Below, piece after piece: positions 52,793 to 62,389 of a stretch of DNA of 64,000 nucleotides. The position numbers were made by a program, and so were the translations under genes. The DNA lies in NCBI GenBank assembly GCA_002339015.1, contig DDJC01000044.1, positions 39,365 through 103,364 of the forward strand, in the 5' to 3' direction. Every line of letters starts with the position of its first letter. Position 1 is the first letter of the stretch. Below the pieces are notes generated by a model that was given only the letters and a program-made list of their open reading frames with translations, was not told the DNA's origin and ran no database searches. Origin of the DNA: Burkholderiales bacterium UBA1834. Its GTDB lineage: Bacteria; Pseudomonadota; Gammaproteobacteria; Burkholderiales; Burkholderiaceae_C.

Positions 52793-54781
52793 ATGATCGA
52801 CATCCGCTCTTTCCGCGACCTGCTGCGCCTCTTCTACATCTTTCGCCGCGAGTTCCTCGTGGCCTTCGGCCTGACCGTGCTGATCGCCCTGGGTGTGGCA
52901 TTCCTGATGCCGCCCAAGTACGCCTCCGAGGCTCGCCTGCTGATCAAGCCCGGCCGCGAGAACCTCACGGTGCCGCTGGACGCTGGAGATCGCCAGACCA
53001 TGTTCTCGCAGGTCAGCCAGCGCGATCCCATCATCGACGAAGAGAAGATGCTTACCGGCCGGCCGGTGATCAACCAGGTGGCGCGCCTGTACCTCGTCGA
53101 GATGGCCAACCAGCCGCCGCCGCAGGGCATCTGGAAGACGGTCAAGTTCCATGTCAAGAAGGTGGCTCTGGCCGTGCTGGAAGCCTTGCGCTGGGTCACC
53201 AACAAGCTTGGACTGACCGAACTCCAGAGCCCCGAGGAGCGCCTGGCGGCCAAGCTGGAGGACAAGTTCGTGGCCACCCACGGGCCCGGCTCCAACGTGA
53301 TGGAGTTGCGCTTCGTGTGGGACGACCCGTTGGTGGCGCAACGCATCATGCAGACCTGGGTGAAGGTCTACATGGACGAGCGCACCACGGTGCTGGGCCG
53401 CAAGGGCCTGGTGGTGTTCTACGAGGGCAAGGTGCGTGACGCCGATCAGCAGATCGAGTCGGCCAAGGCCCTGTGGCGTGCGCGCCTGGAGAAGATCCAG
53501 GGCGTCAGCGCGAGCGAGCGCATCGAGGCGCTCACCAAGCGCCTGAATGAGCTGCGCACCCGCCGTGCCGAGATCCTGGCCGAGAAGGACGCCACCCAGC
53601 AGGGCCTGGAATATGCGTCGAATCGTGCGAAGACACTGCCTCGCGAGGTTGTGGCCGAGCGTGAGCTGGGCTATGGCCCGACCTGGCTGGCCCTGAGCAA
53701 TCAGCTGAGCGATCTCAAGCGCCAGCGCGCGGAAGCCTTGCGCGTCTACAAGGAATCGGCGCCACTTGTCGTCTCGCTCAACGAGAGCATCGCCGCGATG
53801 GAAAAGCAGGTGAGGGCCGAGGAGCACAGCGTGCAGCGTTCGGAGCGGCGCACGCCCAACGAACTGGGCGCCACCATCGAGCGCAACCAACTCGAAAAAT
53901 CCGTGCGCCTTCGCGAACTGCTTACCTTCTCGTCCGTGTACGACAAGGAGATCACCGAACTGGAGGCCGCGCGCCGCCAGGTGCTCGAAAGCGAGCCCGA
54001 GCTGGCGAGGCTGGAGCAGGCCCTGGCCGTGGCGGAGAAGGGGCGGCTGCTGTACCTGGACAGCCTCGAGAAGGCCCGCATCGACCAGGCGCTGGACGAG
54101 AGCCGCATCAACAACATCTCCCAGATAGAACAAGCCACCTTCAACCCGTCGCGCGTGTCGCCCAAGAGCCTGCTGCTGCTGGCGCTGGCCGTGCCGGCCG
54201 GCCTGATGGTCGGGCTGCTGGTGATTTATCTGCGCTCGCTCGTGGACCAGCGCATCCACGACGGCGGCCGTGTCGAGCAGCGTTTCGGCGTGCCTTTGTG
54301 GAGCACCATCAAGGACATCGTCGGCGGTGGCGGCGAGGACAACGAGTTCCACGCCAGTCTGTACCGCATCTACGGCATGCTGCCGCTCGATCGCGTGGCG
54401 GAGAAAGGCCTGACCGTGGGCCTGACCTCGTCGCGCCCCAAGGAGGGCGTGAGTTTCATCGCCCAGCGCCTGCGCACCTTGCTGCAGGCCCAGGGATTGA
54501 GCGTGCGCCTGAACGTGGCCGAGGGCGAGCCCGACCGCGCCCAGCCTGGCGAGGTGCTGCTGGTGGAGGCCGCAGGCCTGCTCAGCAACCGTGAGGCCTT
54601 CGTGCGGCTGAGCCGCGCGGACCTGATCGTGCTGGTGGTCGAGGCCCGCGCCAGCACCGTGCCCGTGGTCGAGAATGCCCTGGGGGTGCTGCGCACGGCG
54701 TTCCATAAGGTCGATGGCGTGATCATCAACCGCCGCCGCTTCGAAGTACCACCTCACGTGCTGCGCTGGCTGCAGCGCTGA
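52793..54781 (+). CDS. Wzc-like polysaccharide co-polymerase with degenerate tyrosine-kinase domain
   Basis: It has an N-terminal Wzz domain with a membrane span near 24-40 and a long periplasmic coiled coil (about 200-430), then a second span near 456-478. A cytoplasmic P-loop-like domain follows (about 490-662). In bacterial tyrosine kinases the Walker A reads GEGKS; here it reads PKEGVS, with Val553 in place of the essential Lys. Later segments VLLVEAAGLL and RADLIVLVVEARAS recall the Walker B strands. No tyrosine-rich tail exists. It is likely a chain-length regulator without kinase activity. It sits with Wza, polymerase and flippase genes. Confidence 0.88.
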   Translation: MIDIRSFRDLLRLFYIFRREFLVAFGLTVLIALGVAFLMPPKYASEARLLIKPGRENLTVPLDAGDRQTMFSQVSQRDPIIDEEKMLTGRPVINQVARLYLVEMANQPPPQGIWKTVKFHVKKVALAVLEALRWVTNKLGLTELQSPEERLAAKLEDKFVATHGPGSNVMELRFVWDDPLVAQRIMQTWVKVYMDERTTVLGRKGLVVFYEGKVRDADQQIESAKALWRARLEKIQGVSASERIEALTKRLNELRTRRAEILAEKDATQQGLEYASNRAKTLPREVVAERELGYGPTWLALSNQLSDLKRQRAEALRVYKESAPLVVSLNESIAAMEKQVRAEEHSVQRSERRTPNELGATIERNQLEKSVRLRELLTFSSVYDKEITELEAARRQVLESEPELARLEQALAVAEKGRLLYLDSLEKARIDQALDESRINNISQIEQATFNPSRVSPKSLLLLALAVPAGLMVGLLVIYLRSLVDQRIHDGGRVEQRFGVPLWSTIKDIVGGGGEDNEFHASLYRIYGMLPLDRVAEKGLTVGLTSSRPKEGVSFIAQRLRTLLQAQGLSVRLNVAEGEPDRAQPGEVLLVEAAGLLSNREAFVRLSRADLIVLVVEARASTVPVVENALGVLRTAFHKVDGVIINRRRFEVPPHVLRWLQR

Positions 54782-54791
54782 AGGACTGCCC

Positions 54792-56072
54792 ATGCGCGTG
54801 GTTCTCATGTCTCCTCTGCCGCCGGAACGCACTGGCATCGCCGACTACGCGGCCCAGTGCCGGCACGCGCTCAACGGCGCGGGCGTGGATGTGCTCACGC
54901 CCTTGCTCGGACAGAAGCCGATCGAAAGCCTGGCGGATGCGCACCGCTGGGTGGCTGAGCGTGACTGGTCCCGTGTCGATGTGGTGCACGCGGAAATCGG
55001 CGGTGGCCGCACCAGCGAGTTCTTCGCGCTGTGCGCGCTGGCCCGGCTGCCGGACCGGCCCGCCCTGTCGATCACGGTGCACGACCCCGAACGCCTAGTG
55101 TGGCGGCCGGTCAGCCGGATCTGGCGTGCGCTCGATGCCTCCGGCCTGCTGCCCCGCCCGCTGATGCAGTTGCTTGCCGTGCTGTGCGATCCGCACACGC
55201 TGTGGGCTGAGCGCCGGCTGGCGCGCCAGATCGATGGCCTGGTCACGCTCACCGACACCGGGGCCAACCGCCTGGCGGCTCGCATGGGCATTCCCCGCGA
55301 CAAGATCACCGTGATCCCGTTGGGCACCCTGGAGGTGCCGCCCGCGCCCTTGCCGCCATTGCCCCCGGAAGGGCCGCTCAAGCTGCTGTATTTCGGCTAC
55401 ATCTACACGGGCAAAGGCATCGAGGATCTGGTCGATGCATTGGCCCGCGTCATTGCCAAGCAGGGGGCCGAGCGCACGCCGGTGCGCTTGACCATCGCGG
55501 GCGGTACCGCGCCCGACATCACTTATGGAGCTGGGGGCAGCTACCTGGATGCCTTGCGCGCGCGCGTGGCCGCCAAGGGCCTGGACGCCCAGGTGGATTG
55601 GGAGCTCGACATCGATGAGCGCGACATCGCCAGGCTGATCCAGCGTCACCACGTGATGGTGCTGCCCTACTGGGAGCCCCGCAAGCTGTCGCTGCTGGGG
55701 CAGATGCGCGGCACCAGCGCGGCGCTGGCCTGGGCCATTGCCTCGGGGCGGGGCGCCATCACCTCCAATGCGCGCTCCTTCGCCGAAGAGATCAGCTCGG
55801 GCAATGGCCAGGCGTATCCGCAGGGTGATGTGTCCGCGCTGACGCAGGTCCTGGCCGCCCTGATGGAGGCGCCCGAGCAGGCCGCGGCCTGGGCCAGGCA
55901 GGCTGCGGTGCTTTCATCCCAGCGCCTGTGGCCCCTCAATGGATTGCGCTTTCGCCAGCACTTCGATGCCTTGTCGAAGAAACGCCTGGCGCAAGGCCGC
56001 ACACAGCCGCGCCCGACCACCCTGCCGCCTTCGGCCCAGAGCACGGCCCGGCCCACAACGAAGAGGTTGTGA
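54792..56072 (+). CDS. Glycosyltransferase (GT4/GT-B type)
   Basis: The GT-B N-terminal domain begins MRVVLMSPLPPERTGIADYA, a loop typical of group 1 transferases. The C-terminal donor-binding half begins LKLLYFGYIYTGKGIEDLVD. The usual E-x7-E motif is not clear. 426 residues, with a Pro/Thr-rich tail. The stop overlaps the next start by one base (TGATG). It probably adds one sugar of the repeat unit. Confidence 0.82.
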   Translation: MRVVLMSPLPPERTGIADYAAQCRHALNGAGVDVLTPLLGQKPIESLADAHRWVAERDWSRVDVVHAEIGGGRTSEFFALCALARLPDRPALSITVHDPERLVWRPVSRIWRALDASGLLPRPLMQLLAVLCDPHTLWAERRLARQIDGLVTLTDTGANRLAARMGIPRDKITVIPLGTLEVPPAPLPPLPPEGPLKLLYFGYIYTGKGIEDLVDALARVIAKQGAERTPVRLTIAGGTAPDITYGAGGSYLDALRARVAAKGLDAQVDWELDIDERDIARLIQRHHVMVLPYWEPRKLSLLGQMRGTSAALAWAIASGRGAITSNARSFAEEISSGNGQAYPQGDVSALTQVLAALMEAPEQAAAWARQAAVLSSQRLWPLNGLRFRQHFDALSKKRLAQGRTQPRPTTLPPSAQSTARPTTKRL

Positions 56073-57445
56073 TGAAGACCGCACAGCGCGCCCGTCGCAG
56101 ACACCTGGCCACCTTGTGGAAGGCCTCCGCCAGCGCCTGGCTGATGGCGCCGGGCCTCGGGCAGGCGAGCGGCTGGTTCTCCCGCGGCCCGAAGCCCATC
56201 GAGCTCAAGCCCGTGCGCGCGGTGGTCTGGAAAGACTGGCTGGGTGTGAACGCCCAGTTCCAGTGGTTCCCGCCGGAGGTGGCGCGCAAGCAGGCCGAGC
56301 GGTTCAAGGCGCTGGGGCTGGAGTGGGTGCGGCTGGGCCTGCACTGGATGCTGATGGAGCCCGAGGAGGGCAAGTACAACCTCAAGCCCATCGACCAGGC
56401 CATGGCCCTGGTGCGGCAGATGAACCTGCGCAGCATCACCTACGTGGTGGGCACACCCCGTTTCGCGACCTCGGTGTCGCCTTCCGACAAGTACGCGCAG
56501 TACTTCGACAAGTTCCCGCCCCGGGATCCCAAGACCTACGCGCTGCGCATGATGCACCTGGCCAAGCGCTACCCGCAGGTCGATGTGTGGCAGGTCTGGA
56601 ACGAGCCCAACATCCTGGCTTTCTGGGCGCCCAAGGCAGACCCGGAAGGCTATGGCCGGCTGCTGCTGCCGGCCGTGCAGGCGCTGCGCGCCGTCGTGCC
56701 CGACAAGCCCGTCGCCATGGCCGGCATGGCCTATTTCAGCGAGATGTCCACTGGCGGCCTGATGATCCAGCGGCTGGGCGAGTTGGGTGCCTTCAACCTC
56801 AACGTGATCGTGGCCTACCATCCCTACACCGCGCGACCCGAGGGCGCGGACGACGATGAGCGTGATCTCCCGACCAAGGTGGTTCCGGGCCACCAGTGGC
56901 TGCGGGCGGCCGGCGTCAAGCAGATCTGGGCCACCGAGTGGGGCTGGTCCAGCTACGACGGCCCCAAGGAAGAGCAACCCATCATCGGCGAGCAGGGGCA
57001 GGCCGATTACGTGCTGCGCCGGCTGGCGCTGATGGCGGCCTTCGACTACGACCGCGTCTTCCTGTTCACCTTGTCCGACCTCGACGCGCGCGCCAGCGTG
57101 CGCGACCGCCGTTACGGCCTGCTGCGCGAGAACGGCGAGCCCAAGCCCGTCTACCACGCGCTGCAGCGCTTCCTGCAGGTCTGCGGCCCACGCCTGGAGC
57201 CCGACACGCCGCCCAAGCTCGAGGGCCGTGTGCCCGATGGCCTGGTCAGCATTGCCTGGAAGCGCCCGGATGGCCGCCAGGTGTGGATGTGCTGGTCTGA
57301 CAAACCCGTCAGCGTCACGCTGCCCCAGTGGCGCAAGGAGGCCGTGCTGCACCACCCGCTCAAGGGCACGCAGGTGACGCTCAAGCCTGGCCCCGCCGGG
57401 GTGACCGTGCCCCTGGACACGGCCTTGCAGATCCTGGTGGCCTGA
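56072..57445 (+). CDS. PslG-like glycoside hydrolase (GH39-type) of the polysaccharide cluster
   Basis: An N-terminal hydrophobic segment (residues ~12-32) marks export or anchoring. A (beta/alpha)8 hydrolase domain follows with acid/base Glu178 in VWNEPN and nucleophile Glu289 in ATEWGWSS. The spacing of 111 residues equals that between the two catalytic glutamates known for Pseudomonas PslG. A small beta domain forms the C-terminus. 457 residues. PslG cleaves its own exopolysaccharide in the periplasm during synthesis; the same role is inferred here. Confidence 0.8.
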   Translation: MKTAQRARRRHLATLWKASASAWLMAPGLGQASGWFSRGPKPIELKPVRAVVWKDWLGVNAQFQWFPPEVARKQAERFKALGLEWVRLGLHWMLMEPEEGKYNLKPIDQAMALVRQMNLRSITYVVGTPRFATSVSPSDKYAQYFDKFPPRDPKTYALRMMHLAKRYPQVDVWQVWNEPNILAFWAPKADPEGYGRLLLPAVQALRAVVPDKPVAMAGMAYFSEMSTGGLMIQRLGELGAFNLNVIVAYHPYTARPEGADDDERDLPTKVVPGHQWLRAAGVKQIWATEWGWSSYDGPKEEQPIIGEQGQADYVLRRLALMAAFDYDRVFLFTLSDLDARASVRDRRYGLLRENGEPKPVYHALQRFLQVCGPRLEPDTPPKLEGRVPDGLVSIAWKRPDGRQVWMCWSDKPVSVTLPQWRKEAVLHHPLKGTQVTLKPGPAGVTVPLDTALQILVA

Positions 57446-57448
57446 GAG

Positions 57449-58726
57449 ATGCACCCCGCCTCCGCGCATCCGCTGCGCATCCTGTGGACCATGCCCTACC
57501 TGCCCTGGCCCATCACCAGTGGCGGCAAGTCCAGGCAATACAACCTGCTGCGCCGCATGGCCGAGCGGGGGCACCGCATCACGCTGCTGGTCCAGTCCAA
57601 GACGCCGGTGGACGAAGAGACCCGCGCGCGGCTCGCGCCCCTGGTCGAGCGCCTGATCGTGCTGCCGCGGCGGGCATTGCGGCACCCCCAGACCTTGTGG
57701 CATGCGGCGCTGTCACCCTGGCCGTTGCTGACCACCGTCAATGGCCATGCCCCGGCGCTGGCGGCTCGCTTCGATGAACTGCTGAGCGAGGGGAACTGGG
57801 ATGTCGTGCAGATCGAGCACAGCTACAGCTTCCAGCCCTTCGAATCCGCGCTGGTCCGCCATCGCCAACCCTTCGTGCTGTGCGAGCACAACGTCGAATC
57901 GCAGCTGGGCGCGGCCACCTACGGCAAGTGGCCGGCGCTGCTGCGCCCGCTGGCCCGCTACGACCAGTGGCGCGCCAGGCGCTGGGAGCGGCGCGTGCTG
58001 TCGCAGGCCGGCGTGGTGGCCGCCGTCACCGAGGCCGATGCCCTGGCCATGGAAAGGATCAGCGGCGGCCGGCCGGTCGGCGTGGTGGCCAACGGCGTGG
58101 ACACGCGTGCCTTCGCCCGGGTCACGCCGGCTGTCGGCGGCGGCAAGGTGCTGTTCGTCGGCAACTACGAGTACGCCCCCAACCTGGACGCCGTCGAATG
58201 GGCGCTCGCCGAGATCTTTCCGCGCCTGTGGCTCCAGCGGCCGGACACGCGCTTCATCGTCTGCGGGCATGCGCTGCCGGGAGCCTGGCCGCGCCGCTTC
58301 ACTGATGCCCGCATCGAGTGGCGAGGCTATGTGCCGGACCTGACCGAGGTGCAGGCCGAAGCCGCCGCCTTCCTGGCGCCCTTGCGCACTGGTGGCGGCT
58401 CGAAGCTCAAGGTGCTGGAAGCCCTGGCCGCGGGTCTGCCGCTGGTCAGCACGCCCGAGGGGGTCTCGGGGCTGGGGGTGGTCGATGGCGTGCATGCGCG
58501 GCTGGGCTGCACGCCGGAAGGCCTTGTGGAGACCCTGGCGGCGGTGCTGGGCCGGCCTGACCATGCCCGGGCGCTGGGAGAGGCCGGCCGCAGCCACGTT
58601 GAGGCCCGCTTCGACTGGTGCGCCACCGTGGCCGAACTTGAATCGCTGTACGAACACCTGCTCACGTCCCACCTTCGCGGGGCCTGGCGGCAGACGGGGC
58701 TCCCGACCGACGAGGAGGTCGTGTGA
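57449..58726 (+). CDS. Glycosyltransferase (GT4 family)
   Basis: GT-B fold. The N-terminal part has ILWTMPYLPWPITSGGKSRQ and HNVESQ. The donor half has VLFVGNYEYAPNLDAVEWA and the acidic cluster GGGSKLKVLEALAAGLPLVS, with the Glu typical of GT4. 425 residues. It lies between the PslG-like gene and the polymerase gene and overlaps the latter by four bases. Confidence 0.88.
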   Translation: MHPASAHPLRILWTMPYLPWPITSGGKSRQYNLLRRMAERGHRITLLVQSKTPVDEETRARLAPLVERLIVLPRRALRHPQTLWHAALSPWPLLTTVNGHAPALAARFDELLSEGNWDVVQIEHSYSFQPFESALVRHRQPFVLCEHNVESQLGAATYGKWPALLRPLARYDQWRARRWERRVLSQAGVVAAVTEADALAMERISGGRPVGVVANGVDTRAFARVTPAVGGGKVLFVGNYEYAPNLDAVEWALAEIFPRLWLQRPDTRFIVCGHALPGAWPRRFTDARIEWRGYVPDLTEVQAEAAAFLAPLRTGGGSKLKVLEALAAGLPLVSTPEGVSGLGVVDGVHARLGCTPEGLVETLAAVLGRPDHARALGEAGRSHVEARFDWCATVAELESLYEHLLTSHLRGAWRQTGLPTDEEVV

Positions 58727-60105
58727 ACCCTGGCGCCTTGCTGCTCGCGGTCGTCCTGCCCCTGCTCTTCGGCGTGTTGCTGATCGAGGGCGGTGCTCCG
58801 TTGATGATGGTGGCCGTGATGGGGGCGGCCGTGACGGTGGCCATCTTCGCGAAGCCTTTGCGAGGCTTGCTGCTGTTCGCGCTGCTGGCTCCCGCCGTGC
58901 CCTGGATGAAAGCCGGCCCCCTGCCCCTGCCCGAGGCCCTGCTGGTGCTCACCTGGGCCGGCGTCGCCGTCCAGTGGCTGGGTGGCCGCATGCCCCCCTG
59001 GCCCAGCGGCCGCACCGAGCGCCTGCTGGGTTTGCTCATCTTGTGGACCCTCGTGCCCCTGGTGGCGGGCGAACTGAACCCCCAAGGCGACGGCATTGGC
59101 CCGCTGAACTGGGCGCGCTGGGTGCTCAACGTGTCGCCCGTCTTCCTGTTACCGCTGCTGGTGCGCGACGAACAGGACAACGAACGCCTGATCCTGGCGT
59201 TGCTGGCCGGCTTCGCCATCCTGCTGGTGATTTCGCTGGGCTTCTTCGCCGTCAGCCGCGATCCGTCGCGCATGGCCGCCTTCCTAGCCACCCTGCGATA
59301 TCCCTATCCCGAAGTCATCCGGGACATCTTCTACGCCGACCCCAGCCGCATGCCCTCGCCCTGGATCCACCCCAACTCGACGGGTGGGGCCTTGCTGCTG
59401 GCGGCCCCGCTGGGTGTGTTCTACGCCGTGGCCAAACGCGGATGGCGGCGTGCGCTGGGTGCCTTTGTCTTCGTGGGAGGCTCGGCCGGCATCGTGTTCA
59501 GCGGTTCGCGCGGCGCCTTGCTGTGCCTGGGCGTTTTCGTCGCCTGGCTGGCCTGGCGCAGGACGCCCTATGCCGGGCGCGGCCTGTTTCTGGCGGCCCT
59601 GCTGGCGGTGAGCTTGCTGATCGTCTACCCGCCCGCGCAAAAGCGTTTCGCCTCGCTGTTCTCCTCCAACGACGTGAGCACGGGGGTGCGCTTCGACGAA
59701 TACCTGCACTTCCCGGACAATGCCATGCGCTACCCGCTGGGCGTGGGCTTTAAATCCGAGACCCCGGCCAGCGTGCCCGAGAAGGGCATCTACGGCATCT
59801 CCAACCTGTGGCTCAACTACTGGTTCAAGCTGGGCCTGCCCGGCATGCTGCTGTTCATCGCGGTCACATGGGCCTGGTGGCGTGAAGTGCGTCTGCCGGG
59901 CGATTTCCGCCATGTCGGACGCCACAACGCCATGCGCATCGCCGCCACGGGCACCGTCCTGGCGGCATTGGCCACAGGCTTCATCGACCACTATTTCAGT
60001 TTCACCCAGGTTCTGATCTCGCTGTTCTGGTTGATCCTGGCCATGGGGCTCTTGCAGGCGCATGCGCCCCGCTCCGCCCCAGCTCCAACCGCCCATCGCC
60101 CATGA
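58723..60105 (+). CDS. O-antigen polymerase/ligase-like membrane protein (Wzy candidate)
   Basis: 460 residues with about ten to twelve membrane segments and a large periplasmic loop containing IHPNSTGGALLLAAPLG and GSRGALLCLG, the pattern of the O-antigen ligase/polymerase family. It likely polymerises repeat units on the periplasmic side. It starts at GTG 58723, overlapping the previous gene, and its stop overlaps the next start. Confidence 0.85.
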   Translation: MNPGALLLAVVLPLLFGVLLIEGGAPLMMVAVMGAAVTVAIFAKPLRGLLLFALLAPAVPWMKAGPLPLPEALLVLTWAGVAVQWLGGRMPPWPSGRTERLLGLLILWTLVPLVAGELNPQGDGIGPLNWARWVLNVSPVFLLPLLVRDEQDNERLILALLAGFAILLVISLGFFAVSRDPSRMAAFLATLRYPYPEVIRDIFYADPSRMPSPWIHPNSTGGALLLAAPLGVFYAVAKRGWRRALGAFVFVGGSAGIVFSGSRGALLCLGVFVAWLAWRRTPYAGRGLFLAALLAVSLLIVYPPAQKRFASLFSSNDVSTGVRFDEYLHFPDNAMRYPLGVGFKSETPASVPEKGIYGISNLWLNYWFKLGLPGMLLFIAVTWAWWREVRLPGDFRHVGRHNAMRIAATGTVLAALATGFIDHYFSFTQVLISLFWLILAMGLLQAHAPRSAPAPTAHRP

Positions 60106-60923
60106 AACACCGCACCCTGCACAGCACCGGCCTGCGCGAACGTCTGCCCGACTACGCCGCGCGCCTGAACACCACGCCCGAGGCCCTGGCCGAGGCCTAC
60201 GACTGGATGCTCGCCAACGATTTCGCTTTCGAGTCACCCAGCCGCGAGGGCACGGCCACCTACATCCCCTGCATGAACATCGAGAAGCGCATCGGGCACC
60301 CTTTGGCGCGTAGCTTCTTCACTGTCCTGGGTCGTGAACTGCCCGGCAAGATGCTGCCCGACTATGGCAAGAACTGGCCTACCTTCGTCGACCGCTGCCG
60401 CCGCATGTGGGAGCTGGCCTACAACATCCTGATCAACAAGATCCCCAGCCACACCCTGCGCCTGGCCTGGCTGCGTCTGGGCGGCGCCAGGATCGGCAAA
60501 GGCTCCGCAGTGTGGCGGCACACCGAGGTCCTTGGCCTGGAGAGCCTGGTGATCGGCGATGACACCTGCATCGGGTGGCACTGCCAGATCGATGCGCGCT
60601 CGGGCCTGGTGATCGGCAGCCACGTCGCCATCGCCTCGCATGTGCTGATCGTGGGAGGCGGGCACGATTTGGAGGCACCGGAGTTCTGGTCCGTGTCCGC
60701 GCCCATCCGAATCGACGACTATGCCTGGATCACCTCGCGCGCGATCATCCTGATGGGCTCGCACGTGGGTGAGGGCGCCGTGGTGTCGGCCAATTGCGTC
60801 GTCTCCAAGAAGATCGAGCCCTATGCGATCGTGGCCGGGCAGGGCGCCAAGCCCGTCGGCACACGCGCACGCGGCCTCAACTACAAGGTGGGCGGCAAAG
60901 GGCTGTTCGCCTTCCTGCATTGA
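60102..60923 (+). CDS. Hexapeptide-repeat acyltransferase (WcaF-like)
   Basis: The C-terminal half is a left-handed beta-helix: GGARIGKGSAVWRHTEVLG, LVIGDDTCIGWHCQI, then VGEGAVVSANCVVSKKIEPY. A catalytic His is likely in the GGGHDLE loop. An N-terminal extension of about 120 residues with no known motif precedes the helix. The role is probably O-acetylation of a sugar in the repeat unit. 273 residues. Confidence 0.82.
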   Translation: MKHRTLHSTGLRERLPDYAARLNTTPEALAEAYDWMLANDFAFESPSREGTATYIPCMNIEKRIGHPLARSFFTVLGRELPGKMLPDYGKNWPTFVDRCRRMWELAYNILINKIPSHTLRLAWLRLGGARIGKGSAVWRHTEVLGLESLVIGDDTCIGWHCQIDARSGLVIGSHVAIASHVLIVGGGHDLEAPEFWSVSAPIRIDDYAWITSRAIILMGSHVGEGAVVSANCVVSKKIEPYAIVAGQGAKPVGTRARGLNYKVGGKGLFAFLH

Positions 60924-60936
60924 GCCTGGAGAACCG

Positions 60937-62385
60937 ATGCTCGGTGCTGCTGGCCTGCTGGCCCTCGTCACGCTCACAGGCCTGGCCGCAGGCCTGGCGC
61001 GCGAGTGGCTGCTGGTGGCCAATTGGGGGGCCGGGGCCCGCGCCGACGCTTTCCTTATCGCGGCGTTCCTGCCGGAGGCGATCCGCACCGTGCTGGGTGG
61101 CGGTGTGATTTCATCGGCAGGGCTGGCGCTGTGGCAGGCGCACCGCGGCAAGGATGATGAGGCGCCTCCCACCGATTTGCAGCGCCAATGGTTGGGGCGC
61201 ATGTCCGCCTCGCTGGGGCTGGTCGGCCTTGGCCTTGCGTTGCTGCTCAGCCTGGGCGCGCCGCTGTGGGTCTGGCTGGTGGGGCCCGGCTTGTCGTCGG
61301 CGCAGCGCGACACGACCGAGGGCGTGCTGCGCCTGCTGGCCTGGAGTGTGCCGGGCATGTGGCTGCATGCGCTGTGGAGCGTGCCCCTGCAGGCGCGCGG
61401 GCGTTTCGTGCTGGCTGGGCTGGGATCGCTGCTGTACAACCTGCCGCCGGTGGCCTACATGGCCTGGGCGCGCCAGGAGGCCACTGAACCCGGCTTGGCG
61501 TGGTGCTTCGTGGCCGGGGGCGCGGCCATGGGCCTGCTGCTGTGGCCTTCGATGCGCAGGCAGGGCCTGGCCTGGGCCGACTGGCGCCCGCATGCGGCCA
61601 GCCTGCGTGAGTTGGGCGTGCGCCTGGCGCCGCTGCTGGGCAGTGCCGGGGTGGGGCAGGGCCTGATGCTGCTGGAGCGCATCGTGGCGTCCTATCTGGG
61701 CGATGGCGTGGTCACGGTGCTCAACCTGGCCCGCAAGCTGGTCAATCTGCCGCTGCTGGCGCTGATGGCGGTCAACCAGGTGTTGCTGGGCCTGATGAGC
61801 CGGCGTGCCGAAGGCGCCGAGCGCGTGGGCGTCCTGCGGCAAGGCATGGCCCTGGTCAGCACCGTGTCCTGCCCGGCGGCGGTGGGATTGCTGCTGTCCA
61901 CGCAGGCGCTCGTGGCGCTGCTGTTTCCGCGGGTGGATGGCGCCCACGTGCTGGGGCCCGTGCTGGCCTGGTACGCCGTGAGCCTGGTGGTGGCCAGCTG
62001 GAATCTGCTGCTGGGTCGCTACAACCATGCCGCAGGCAACACCCGCCTGCCTTTCGAATGCGAGCTGGCCGGAGGCCTGGCGCAGGCATTGAGCCTGCCT
62101 CTGCTGGCCTGGGCCTTCGGCGTGCAAGGCATGGCGGCGGCCCTGCTGCTCGGCATCCTCGTCAATGGGGGGCTGCTGTGGTGGCGCAGCGGGCTCTGGG
62201 GATGCGTGCCCTTGTGGCCGCACCTGCTGGGCAGCGGCGCCTTGCTGGCCTTGTCCGGCCTGTGGCTGGCACCAAGCCTGCCTGCGTTGCCACTGTGGCA
62301 ACTGCTGTGGGCCACCGGGGCCGGGGTGCTCAGCCTGTTGCTGTTGTCGATCTGGCTCAAGCCCTGGAAAGCGATGACAACCTGA
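60937..62385 (+). CDS. MurJ/MviN-family flippase (Wzx role)
   Basis: 482 residues with about thirteen to fourteen membrane spans. The N-terminal LLALVTLTGLAAGLAREWLL and GAGARADAFLIAAFLPEAIR match the MOP-superfamily MurJ start, and ASYLGDGVVTVLNLARKLVN is a family signature. In this context it most likely flips the lipid-linked EPS repeat unit rather than lipid II. ATG 60937 follows a GGAGAA site. Confidence 0.88.
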   Translation: MLGAAGLLALVTLTGLAAGLAREWLLVANWGAGARADAFLIAAFLPEAIRTVLGGGVISSAGLALWQAHRGKDDEAPPTDLQRQWLGRMSASLGLVGLGLALLLSLGAPLWVWLVGPGLSSAQRDTTEGVLRLLAWSVPGMWLHALWSVPLQARGRFVLAGLGSLLYNLPPVAYMAWARQEATEPGLAWCFVAGGAAMGLLLWPSMRRQGLAWADWRPHAASLRELGVRLAPLLGSAGVGQGLMLLERIVASYLGDGVVTVLNLARKLVNLPLLALMAVNQVLLGLMSRRAEGAERVGVLRQGMALVSTVSCPAAVGLLLSTQALVALLFPRVDGAHVLGPVLAWYAVSLVVASWNLLLGRYNHAAGNTRLPFECELAGGLAQALSLPLLAWAFGVQGMAAALLLGILVNGGLLWWRSGLWGCVPLWPHLLGSGALLALSGLWLAPSLPALPLWQLLWATGAGVLSLLLLSIWLKPWKAMTT

Positions 62386-62389
62386 CACC

